Source of the DNA: Symsagittifera roscoffensis
Lineage: Eukaryota; Xenacoelomorpha; Acoela; Convolutidae
Assembly (NCBI RefSeq): GCF_963678635.1
Contig: NC_087065.1
Location: 13,554,743 to 13,618,742, forward strand
Direction of reading: 5' to 3'
DNA length: 64,000 nucleotides
Part shown: in pieces, positions 16,387-24,669 of the stretch
Layout of the letters: every line of letters begins with the position of its first letter
How positions within the stretch are numbered: position 1 is the first letter of the stretch
Program-made: the position numbers and the translations under genes
Notes under the pieces: generated by a model
The model's input: only the letters and a program-made list of their open reading frames with translations
Databases searched by the model: none
What the model was told of the DNA's origin: nothing

Positions 16387-18828
16387 TCAGGGCTTCCCGT
16401 ACCTGGGATCTTCCGCCAATTTCGAGCCTTCGTAAGCGGCATCCGGCAATTCCATCGACCCTGGATTGAGTAGTTTGTCTACCACTTTCAACTGTGCCGG
16501 GGTCGCCAACCTGATCCTGGCGATGCTCGTTCGGTGCTTGGGAGGTTCTGTTATAAGTCCAGGACTCCCCAGCAGCTTGAGAGGTCGGTAGTTAATGGGT
16601 CCCATGATCGCTTTTGTGGGAATTCCAGTCAGGTCTGTGGTCTCCATCAATTTCGTTCTCGAGAAGTGCGCCTCATGAGCTTTCAACCAGTCCACGCAAT
16701 GATGTCTATTCAAATCCTCGTGCGACACTCGTTCAATCCCCAGGGTTTCCGCCAATTCTCGCCTGCATTCCAAACTCTCTAGGTCCAGTTCTTTCACCTT
16801 CTCAGGATATCTCAAGCGAGCGGTCTCTATAGACCTCTTTTCCCGCTTGTTCTCTGCCACTACCACTGAGGATATCGCCGAGCCTGGAGGTGTTGATGAC
16901 GTCACCTCCTCAGACTCCATTGGCGTGGCACTCTGCAATCGGGTCTGGTTGCTCCTCGAACCGTCTCTAGTGTCAACTCTCGTTCCCAAGCGACCAGACA
17001 AGGCCCTTGAGGCAAGGAATGGTGGGTTCGGAGGTGGTCCTAATGTGAATTGGGCTGTCTCTAGCAGATCCGACTCTAGCGTGTTTATGTGTTCCTGAAA
17101 GACGTCGTTCAGCCACTCCGCTCCCCTTGGCCTATCGAAATGGATTCCATCATTGGAGGTGTCTTCAGGGAATCCCTTTTTCTCCATGCGCTCCGCTACG
17201 TCCAACAATCTGACAGGAAGCACACTCTTCCGGTGTATGTCTCGGATCACCTTGTTTAGGTTCCGCACCTTCTCGTTCATCTCCAAGGCGTGCTGATCAA
17301 ACATCATGTTGTAGGGTACCGTGCATACCGTTAGCAGGACGGGGTCCATCTGGATCCTCAGCTCCTCAAGAAGGCAGCTCATCTTGTCGTACAGCCTCGT
17401 TATTTTCCTCGCTTCTCCCCTTGACACATCGTTGGTCCCGATCATCAGGGTCACCGTATACACTTTAGTCATCCCTAGCATGTCCAGGGTTGCCAACATC
17501 TGTGGCGTGGCAGCTCCAGCGAAACTCAAGATTCCTGTCTGCCAATGCGACTGGACCCGGGTCAACACCCGCACCAGGCTGTCCCCTATGATTAGGTGAA
17601 CTGCACCCTCTGGCACACGAGGTGGCGCGAGATACTCCACCCAGGCCGCATCATGGAAGCAGTCCCTCCTGGCTCCCTGTTCCGCACTCCAATCCAGTCG
17701 ATTGTGCCTGTGGTACCGCCCCTCTGTATTTTTCTTATAACTCGAGATCACGACGCTCCTGACCGGCTGTTCCCTCCAAGTTGGGGGAAGCTCCGGTCTT
17801 GCCGATCTTTCACGGTTTTTCTGCTGTAATTTCTCGCCTAGCTCTTTCAGGCGCGATGAGCCGCCACTCACCTGACTGTCGCTCGAGGTCGAGGTTGGGG
17901 TATATCCCGGCAGCACCACATCCATTAGTGGACGTACAGGTTGTGTCTCTAGGCCACGCAAGGAAGGCGTTGCGTCATTCGGTATCCAGACTTCCAACCC
18001 TTCACTCATGTGTTCTCTGGCCTCGCGGTCAAGGTTGAACCGTCCTCTTGCCCTGGGAGCTTCATCCACCTCCATGCGCGACTCTGGCCTCGAGCTGGTC
18101 ACTACTCGCTCCTTTGGCCTGGCTCCCTTCTGTGTGTCAAGCTCACGTTGTCGCTGTTCTATTCTCTCCAACTCCGACTTCAGTTGATCACGACTCGCGG
18201 CGCTCTCCCGCACCCTTAGTTCCTGCTGATGTTCAACTTTTAGCATCTCAAGTAACCTCAGAGTCTGATCTCGCTCGTTGACTGCCTGGTCTCTCTCCAG
18301 CTGAATCTTCTCCCGATCCAGCTTCGCCTGATCCCGATCGAGGTTCGCCTTGTTCCTTTCCTTCTGCGCCTTCTCGAGCTCTTTCTTTAGAACACCCAGA
18401 TCCGGATATGCTTCGGTCGTCTGTTGCGCTCGCGTCATCGACGGCACCCTACTCGAGCCCTGGCTTGTAGATCTTGCTGTTGGCCTAGCCGGTAGTGGGA
18501 ACTCCCCTGCGCCATATTCAGTGTTGTTACTCAGGCCAGGATTCCTTGCCAGGTCAAAGCCCCTTACTCCTCCATCCACGTTCCAAGACAACCATCTGGT
18601 CTGTTCTTGGTTTGATATACCCTCGGTGGTGTACCCGATCATCAAGACAGCCTCCGTTGCAGACTCCCTGCACTCACCCTGGTCTTCCAACTGGAGGATG
18701 GCATTCAGCATTACTGCCATTCTCTCGTCTATCTGGGTATAGTCCAGGTCCCTCAGGCGTCTGTACAGCTCATCAAGAGTTGGCTTCTTCAGGGCCCCGG
18801 GCATGGAATTCCAGAATCGGTCTGCCAT
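16387..18828 (-). CDS. ORF2 segment 1 of element A: SGNH/GDSL hydrolase domain protein
   Basis: 813 residues from a true ATG at 18828, the only ATG-initiated ORF2 segment. Residues 1-125 form a short N-terminal region conserved in B. About 145-235 is a strongly charged coiled coil. About 410-590 is an SGNH/GDSL hydrolase: block I IIGDSLVR (Ser ~417), block III MIGTND (~462-467), block V SNDGIHFD with the Asp/His pair (~560-563). These are the catalytic Ser, the oxyanion Asn and the Asp-His dyad of esterases and lipases of this fold. Esterase domains are known in ORF1 of CR1-like LINEs and in giant Penelope-like rotifer elements; I know of no standard place for one in Ty3/gypsy. The segment ends at an in-frame TGA at a point where B reads through, so it is probably fused to segment 2. 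No signal peptide is seen, so the product is likely intracellular. Confidence 0.88.
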   Translation of the reverse strand: MADRFWNSMPGALKKPTLDELYRRLRDLDYTQIDERMAVMLNAILQLEDQGECRESATEAVLMIGYTTEGISNQEQTRWLSWNVDGGVRGFDLARNPGLSNNTEYGAGEFPLPARPTARSTSQGSSRVPSMTRAQQTTEAYPDLGVLKKELEKAQKERNKANLDRDQAKLDREKIQLERDQAVNERDQTLRLLEMLKVEHQQELRVRESAASRDQLKSELERIEQRQRELDTQKGARPKERVVTSSRPESRMEVDEAPRARGRFNLDREAREHMSEGLEVWIPNDATPSLRGLETQPVRPLMDVVLPGYTPTSTSSDSQVSGGSSRLKELGEKLQQKNRERSARPELPPTWREQPVRSVVISSYKKNTEGRYHRHNRLDWSAEQGARRDCFHDAAWVEYLAPPRVPEGAVHLIIGDSLVRVLTRVQSHWQTGILSFAGAATPQMLATLDMLGMTKVYTVTLMIGTNDVSRGEARKITRLYDKMSCLLEELRIQMDPVLLTVCTVPYNMMFDQHALEMNEKVRNLNKVIRDIHRKSVLPVRLLDVAERMEKKGFPEDTSNDGIHFDRPRGAEWLNDVFQEHINTLESDLLETAQFTLGPPPNPPFLASRALSGRLGTRVDTRDGSRSNQTRLQSATPMESEEVTSSTPPGSAISSVVVAENKREKRSIETARLRYPEKVKELDLESLECRRELAETLGIERVSHEDLNRHHCVDWLKAHEAHFSRTKLMETTDLTGIPTKAIMGPINYRPLKLLGSPGLITEPPKHRTSIARIRLATPAQLKVVDKLLNPGSMELPDAAYEGSKLAEDPRYGKP

Positions 18829-19336
18829 TCTTCGTGACTTCGGGATGTATATAGGTATGTGTTAACCAGCTCAAGAATTACCTAACCGACTTAAGTATTA
18901 CCCAACTCAAGAATTCTCTAGAAATGTTCCCTTGCAAATACTTGCTGTAGGTGCGGTTTATCGCGAGTTCAATCAAGATTTCTCTTTCTGTTTCTCGCTT
19001 GAGTATAGTTGGATTTTCAACTTTGTTTTTCAAACTTGATCTGAAAACAGAAAGCATATTAAAACTTAACATGTCACGTTCCTAACCTAGAGACCCCCCT
19101 TCTACCAGTATGGTTAAAATCTTATCATTCTCATTTCACTTAAAACAATTCAATTGGAATTTCCTTAAAAGCATGCAGATTCATTTTATGTTTTAGCACC
19201 GTTAATTCCTTTCTTTTTTTTAAAATTTTAATTGTCATGCCAATCACATCTTAAGATCCCTTTACCTGCGCCGCACCCCAGTACCTAACTCAAGACTCCT
19301 CCCTCACACCCGACTCGATACCCCCGTGTACCCGAC
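18829..19336 (-). other. Non-coding gap between gag-pol/p14 and ORF2 with splice-acceptor-like site
   Basis: 508 bp with many stops in all minus frames. A TTTCTGTTTTCAG|A acceptor-like site lies at plus 19041-19053, about 210 nt before the ORF2 ATG. B has TTATTATTCATCAG|A at 47648-47662 in the corresponding gap. A spliced subgenomic mRNA, as used for env in retroviruses, would explain how ORF2 is expressed. Confidence 0.5.
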
Positions 19337-19717
19337 TCAGGCGATGCTCAAGTAGTACTTCTTATGAAGATACACCATTATCTCAGTTTCTGCAAGGACC
19401 ACATGTAGGATAGCGTACAATTCCCTTGGGCTCAGTTTGCCCCTGTTTGGGTCATACACCGGCATTGAGACCTCTGTTACCCCTCTTTCAATCATGAAGT
19501 CTCGTAATCTTGTTAGTGCCAATATCACGTTTTCGGGATCAATTGTGTTGCTGTCATTGACCCTCGTTACTAGGAAGCACAGATATTTGCCCGGGACTTG
19601 TGCCACTGACGGTGGAAGCGCTGCCATCCCTCCCAGTCCAGGTCTCTGTCTGAACAGAAACTCTACATTCTGGTACTCTCTTTTGAGGTCAGCTTCCAAT
19701 CTTGATTTGAAACTCAT
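19337..19717 (-). CDS. p14: small conserved protein downstream of integrase, unknown
   Basis: 126 residues starting at an ATG that overlaps the pol stop codon (GGAATGAGT), suggesting stop-restart coupling. B encodes the same protein in a frameshifted form at 46954-47328, with RQRPGLGG / KQRPGRRG, YDPNRGKL / YDPNRGRL, PRELYAILHV / PRELYAMIHV and KKYYLSIA / KKYYLIIG aligned, so it is under selection. The N-terminus is basic and the C-terminus is hydrophobic-aromatic. I do not recognise a family. It has no signal peptide or transmembrane span. Confidence 0.7.
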   Translation of the reverse strand: MSFKSRLEADLKREYQNVEFLFRQRPGLGGMAALPPSVAQVPGKYLCFLVTRVNDSNTIDPENVILALTRLRDFMIERGVTEVSMPVYDPNRGKLSPRELYAILHVVLAETEIMVYLHKKYYLSIA

Positions 19718-22700
19718 TCCGCCGTGATGCAGATCGCGCTGGTCCTGTTTGACAGGATGAAGTCGCTATCCGTTATCATGATGTTCTCCGAGTACTCATT
19801 GGGTATTTCAAATTTCGTTTTGAAATTCCGACCTATGGTAGGCTCCGGCTCTTCTTCTTCCAGTTCCAATTCGCTTGTTTCTCTCACTTCCTTGAGCTTC
19901 TTTATCATCAAATTTTCGGTGTGGGTAAGTCCTACCCCCACTCCCCGGACAAAAATATTTATCGACGTCCCCGTCGATGTTGTCAGGTCTGAATTGTCCT
20001 GAGGAATGTCCAGTGGCCTGTCTGTTGCCGTCCATCCGAAAAGAGGGTCCTCTGTCTTCATGTAATTTGCCGCTGATACATCGACTTGTTGAATGCTTTG
20101 TCCTTCGTGGCTCTCGTCCTTGACATCGCGCATCCACTCTAGTATCCTCAAGTTCGTGTTCTCCCTCCTCTCTATCTCGCTCTGCTCAAGATCCGTCTCT
20201 AATTCCGGCGTCGAGTGGTCTTCCTGCGGATAGTGTCCACCATCGTCAATGACCTGCCATTCCTCTCCGGCTTCCAGTTCGCCTGCGCTCAGTAGTTCCT
20301 CGCCCAATTTGTCTGGCTGTATCTTATCGATCAAGAAGTCATCCCCGTACCTGTTGTACCTCATGCCGGTGCGTTTACGATTGCCAGTCCTGGTTTCCGG
20401 TGGTGTTGGTCGATCCGGCTCCATCCACTTCGGCACCTCGTCTTGCTCCGGGTCGTTCCAGTCTTCTTCTACAAATGATCCTGCATCAGACTCCACTCCT
20501 ATCTTTTCATTGTCGTCCAAACTCAAGTTCTCATTACCATCATTTTTCTCTCGAGTGCCTTTCTCATTCACTTCACACGCTGGCTCTACCACCAGGTACT
20601 CAAGACCCTCCATGTCCATCGGTATGCACCAGTCCTCTGGGGACGGGACGTGAGGCTTCAGATTTTCATAATGTGCCGCTCGCCCAGTACTCAAGCGATA
20701 GAACCGTCCTTGTTGATGAACCTCCGTTATCATGAATGGTCCCCTCCACTTCTTGAGTAGTTTCTTTGTTCCCTTGGGCGGTATTACATTTTGGAAGACC
20801 CACACGTATTGGCCCACTTCATATGGCTTTGCTCTTAATATTTTTTCGTCGTATTTCCTGCGTTGCCTCATTTGCGCTTGCGCCGTGTTCCTCCTGCATA
20901 GCTCGTTCAACTCCTGTTGTCTTTTGATCGCTTCTTTCACGTATGCCTGAGTCGACGTCCTTTTCCCCTCGTATTCCGGGTAAAAGAATGTCAGAGGCAT
21001 TGCTCTCTCCCTGCCCGTCAACATCATAAAAGGACTGATGCCCGTAGTTGAGTGCTGTGTACTGTTGTAGGCTCCTACTACCTGTGGCAGGTATTTGTCC
21101 CAGTCCGTCATGTATCTTGAGCAGTACACCCTTAACATGTTGACCAGTGTCCTGTTTTGTCTCTCTACCAACCCATTGGTCTGTGGATGATAGGTCGTCG
21201 AGTGTGCTTGAGCAATGTGCGATCTCTTCATCAATTCTTTTGTCAAGTCCCCCACAAAAGCTTTGCCGTTGTCCGACTGGAAAGTCATTGGACAACCATA
21301 CCGCGATATCCAATGCGTTATCAGATGATCACATGTCTCTTCGGCCGAGGCTGTCTGGCACGAAACCGCTTCCGCCAACTTTGTGAAGTGATCTATTATA
21401 ACCAGTATCTGATTATATCCCGACTCTGTCATGCAAATTTTTTGATGGTCTATCTGCACCACTTCATTGAACTCTGAGCTCTCAACTGACTTGAGTGGAA
21501 ACTTCATCTTCCTTGGGTCTTTTACCTGGAGACATGCCAGGCAGGCATTCACCCATCTCTCGCAAGCTTTTCTCATTCCTGGCCAATCAAACCTGTGAAG
21601 TATCCTTTGTTGTACTTTGTCTATCCCCTGGTGGCCCATCTGGTCGTGTGATCTGAAAAGCACCTCCGTCTGGTACAATTGTGGTAGTATGATGAGGTTG
21701 TGTTTGTGTAATATCTTTTCCTCATCTCTCCTCTTACACGCTACCACCCCCTCAGCTGTGTGATAAAGTAAGTCTTTCTTTTCTTTGTAGAACTGGCTCA
21801 AGATCTTGTAGCTGTCTTCCTCAAGTTCCCCCTTCTCCTTGACCCCCGACTGGATCCATTTGGAGAGGTTACTTGTCATTTTGTCATTCTTCTGGGCTCT
21901 TATTAGGTCTGACAGCCTATATCTCGCCTTGACATGCTCCTTTAGCGCCATGACTTGTCCATTCATCTCACCAGGGTTGTGGATGTCATCACTCAGTTTC
22001 ACGCATATCATCCTTTTCACGATTTTCATATCATCTTGTGGCACCAGATTCGTTCTGATGTTTGAGTTGCATGATAGTTCCCTGAATGGTTTCCTTGCAA
22101 CCGCAATTTTCTCAATTTCCTCACCACCTCGCATCTCCTGTATGTCCATGTTGTATGTTCCCGAAGATGGATCCGTCTGTAACTCCCTGTCGTGGTGCCT
22201 TGTCTTCTCTTCCGCCAATATCATGCACAGACTGTCTTGGTTTTCGCTGCTCTCATCCGAGTCTTCATCCCATCCTTCACGCTCCCCGGACAATTTTCCT
22301 TCTCCGGTTCCTTCTTCCGTGAACCTGGAACACTCCCCGGACTCTTGACCTAGTCCCAGGTGTTCAGTATCTTCCTTGAACGTCACTTTCTTTTTCCTAA
22401 CCTTGGTCTGCTCCAGAATGTCTTCGGGGATTTTGTCAACTAGTGACCGCACGACATCTTTGCTGTCAGTGACGCTTCCTCTTGATGAGTCAGTATCGTT
22501 CACTGTCTCTTTTCTCCGAAGTATAGTGAATTCCGGTTTCTCTTGACCCTTCTCTTGGATCACGGGCTTATCTTCTGATAGTTTCTCGAGCAACCTCATT
22601 AAGTCATCATCTATCTGTGCAGTTCCTGCTTCCACCTGGTTAAGATCATAGCCTTTTGCCTTGAGCGTCTCCCTCACGATCTTCGACTTTAGTATTATTT

Positions 22701-22920
22701 CTATCGGAATACTTCTGCTCTTCTTAAAGATGGTCTTTTCTGGAGGTTCTTTAGGTAATTCAGGATGATCTTCAATCGGTTTGCCTGATTTTTCCAGCCA
22801 TCTCGTGAGTGGAAGACTGTCGTACGTTTCCTTGTCCATGAATGAGAAGCCATCTTTGATTTCAGGTCTGTCTGCTTCTCTTTGCTCTTGTCTCTCATAG
22901 AACTCCGTCTTCTTACTCAA
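19714..22920 (-). CDS. pol, integrase portion of element A (RNase H end, IN, long C-terminal tail)
   Basis: 1068 residues from a TTG; it has no ATG here and lies in the same frame as RT-RH and Gag-PR across a TGA, so it is part of one Gag-Pol polyprotein. A NADSLSKK motif just upstream supplies the last RNase H Asp. An acidic linker occupies ~1-400. The integrase zinc finger is H425, H430, C461, C464 (HDQMGH...CLAC). The DDE core has Asp ~491 (QIDHQ), Asp ~550 (FQSDNG) and Glu ~586 (GLVERQ), with the D-35-E spacing. A chromatin/SH3-like end follows (GPFMITEVH...YENLKPH, ~727-757). An acidic tail of about 300 residues, rare in Ty3/gypsy, extends to the p14 overlap. Role: insertion of the cDNA into host DNA. 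Confidence 0.92.
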   Translation of the reverse strand: MSKKTEFYERQEQREADRPEIKDGFSFMDKETYDSLPLTRWLEKSGKPIEDHPELPKEPPEKTIFKKSRSIPIEIILKSKIVRETLKAKGYDLNQVEAGTAQIDDDLMRLLEKLSEDKPVIQEKGQEKPEFTILRRKETVNDTDSSRGSVTDSKDVVRSLVDKIPEDILEQTKVRKKKVTFKEDTEHLGLGQESGECSRFTEEGTGEGKLSGEREGWDEDSDESSENQDSLCMILAEEKTRHHDRELQTDPSSGTYNMDIQEMRGGEEIEKIAVARKPFRELSCNSNIRTNLVPQDDMKIVKRMICVKLSDDIHNPGEMNGQVMALKEHVKARYRLSDLIRAQKNDKMTSNLSKWIQSGVKEKGELEEDSYKILSQFYKEKKDLLYHTAEGVVACKRRDEEKILHKHNLIILPQLYQTEVLFRSHDQMGHQGIDKVQQRILHRFDWPGMRKACERWVNACLACLQVKDPRKMKFPLKSVESSEFNEVVQIDHQKICMTESGYNQILVIIDHFTKLAEAVSCQTASAEETCDHLITHWISRYGCPMTFQSDNGKAFVGDLTKELMKRSHIAQAHSTTYHPQTNGLVERQNRTLVNMLRVYCSRYMTDWDKYLPQVVGAYNSTQHSTTGISPFMMLTGRERAMPLTFFYPEYEGKRTSTQAYVKEAIKRQQELNELCRRNTAQAQMRQRRKYDEKILRAKPYEVGQYVWVFQNVIPPKGTKKLLKKWRGPFMITEVHQQGRFYRLSTGRAAHYENLKPHVPSPEDWCIPMDMEGLEYLVVEPACEVNEKGTREKNDGNENLSLDDNEKIGVESDAGSFVEEDWNDPEQDEVPKWMEPDRPTPPETRTGNRKRTGMRYNRYGDDFLIDKIQPDKLGEELLSAGELEAGEEWQVIDDGGHYPQEDHSTPELETDLEQSEIERRENTNLRILEWMRDVKDESHEGQSIQQVDVSAANYMKTEDPLFGWTATDRPLDIPQDNSDLTTSTGTSINIFVRGVGVGLTHTENLMIKKLKEVRETSELELEEEEPEPTIGRNFKTKFEIPNEYSENIMITDSDFILSNRTSAICITAE

Positions 22921-22950
22921 GCTGTCGGCATTCTGATGTTTATCTCGCGT

Positions 22951-24630
22951 TCAATGCTCAATTATCATGTTGTATCCGTCCAGGCGAACTATCCACCTCC
23001 CAATGTAACTTTGGTCCATTGAGTACGTTTTCAGCCAGCTCAGTGCTCTGTTGTCGACTCGCAACTTGAATGGCTCACTGCCCAGGTATGCCCTGTATTT
23101 CTCGACAAAGGTAACCACCGCGAACATCTCTGCTTTCGGTGCTCCGTACTTCATTTCCGTGTCACTCAGGACTTTGCTCCCGTACGCTATTGGTCTCAAG
23201 ACTGTCTTCCCATTCCATTCTTGTTCTTGGTGGAGAATCCCAGAAATCGCGACTACCGACGCATCCGTGTCCAGCACGTACATCCCTTTCTCAGTCGGCA
23301 TACCCAGTACTGGTGCCTCACATAGCTCTTTCTTTATTCTCTGGAATGACTCTTCTGCTGCGTTGTTCCACGTGAACTTCTTGCCCTTGTGTCTCATTAA
23401 TTGTTGCATCGGGTATACTTTGTCTGCATAGCCTTTGATGAACTCTCTATAATAGTTAGCGAAACCCAGGAAGCTCATCAACTGGTGCTCTGTCTTCGGT
23501 GATTTCCAGGTCAGGACTGCTTCCACGGCGTCCGTATCAGGTCTGATGCCGTGCTTGTCTACCACCCTGCCCAAGTATTTTATTGAGTCCTTGAGTATCT
23601 CGTACTTTGATGGTTTACACTTTAGCCCCGACCTCTTCATGCATGCAAACACTTCGTCTAGTCTCTCAATGTGGTCTTCCAGTGTTGGCGTCGCTATTAC
23701 CACGTCATCCACGTAGCACATTACCAGGTTGCCATACTTCTTCGTTACGCCTATCAGCGCGTGTGCCATCAACCGCTGAAACGTGGCTGTGGCATTGCAA
23801 AGTCCAAACGGCATCCGTTTCCATTGAAACAGACCCAGCTCGCAGGCAAACCCTGTCTTGTCCCTGTCCTGCTTCCTTAGTGGTACTTGCCAAAAGGCCG
23901 AGCCTAAATCGAGAGTCGTAAAAAATTTTGCATCACCTAACTTCGAGAGGCTCTCATCAATCCTAGGTATGGGATAGGCATCCTTCACCGTGACGGAGTT
24001 CAGGTATCGAAAGTCACAACAAAACCTCAACTGGTCGCCTTTCTTTTTGGCCATCACTACTCCACACGCCCACGGTGACTTGGATGGTTCTATCATGTCA
24101 TACTCTAGTAACGTCTCGATCTCTTTTCTACACGCCTCCGATTTGTGTGGGGTCATGCGCCTCGCCCCCTCCCTGTGTGGTACCGCGTTTTCCTCAAGTT
24201 CTATTTCATGCTCAACGAAATTACAACACCCGATATCCGCCTTATGCCTCGAAAAAACTTCCTCGTTCCGCTCTAGTACGTCCTTGATGGCTTCGAGCTG
24301 TTCATCTTTCAGTTTGCCCCTCAAATGTTCAATCTCCGGCAGGACCGGTTTTTCATTTTGCATTTCATCTAGTGTGGGTCGCTCTGGAAAGTTCGAACAG
24401 CTCGACAGCCCATCATCCGTTTCTGACTTAAGTGATTTAATAAGACCTGAAGAATCTTTTATTTTCTGCAATCGTCTCAAGATACAAATTTTGTCCCTGT
24501 GATTGGGACAATCAACAACTTCATTTTGTTTTGAGTTCTCAATTGTTTCATATCGAGTTTTAACCGGTAAAGCATATCCCAGTTTCCTCCCTCTCTGTAT
24601 CGTGATCGGTATATCAAGGGTATTCAACAA
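22951..24630 (-). CDS. pol, reverse transcriptase and RNase H portion of element A
   Basis: 559 residues counted from a TTG; the frame is open from the TGA at 24670, and the first ATG lies about 90 codons in, so independent initiation is unlikely. RT motifs: catalytic Asp in TTLDLGSAFWQ (~241), MPFGLCNATATFQ, and the YVDD box (~306-309). The RT connection contains ISFLGFANYYREF-like text (MSFLGFANYYREF). RNase H begins with LDTDASVVAISG and has EMFAVV and VDNRALSW; its final Asp lies beyond the TGA at 22951, so this stop cuts through the RNase H domain. The order PR-RT-RH-IN and the YVDD box place the element in Ty3/gypsy (Metaviridae). Confidence 0.93.
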   Translation of the reverse strand: MLNTLDIPITIQRGRKLGYALPVKTRYETIENSKQNEVVDCPNHRDKICILRRLQKIKDSSGLIKSLKSETDDGLSSCSNFPERPTLDEMQNEKPVLPEIEHLRGKLKDEQLEAIKDVLERNEEVFSRHKADIGCCNFVEHEIELEENAVPHREGARRMTPHKSEACRKEIETLLEYDMIEPSKSPWACGVVMAKKKGDQLRFCCDFRYLNSVTVKDAYPIPRIDESLSKLGDAKFFTTLDLGSAFWQVPLRKQDRDKTGFACELGLFQWKRMPFGLCNATATFQRLMAHALIGVTKKYGNLVMCYVDDVVIATPTLEDHIERLDEVFACMKRSGLKCKPSKYEILKDSIKYLGRVVDKHGIRPDTDAVEAVLTWKSPKTEHQLMSFLGFANYYREFIKGYADKVYPMQQLMRHKGKKFTWNNAAEESFQRIKKELCEAPVLGMPTEKGMYVLDTDASVVAISGILHQEQEWNGKTVLRPIAYGSKVLSDTEMKYGAPKAEMFAVVTFVEKYRAYLGSEPFKLRVDNRALSWLKTYSMDQSYIGRWIVRLDGYNMIIEH

Positions 24631-24669
24631 GTCACTGACGCAGAGGCCGCTCTTCGTTATTGAAAATGA

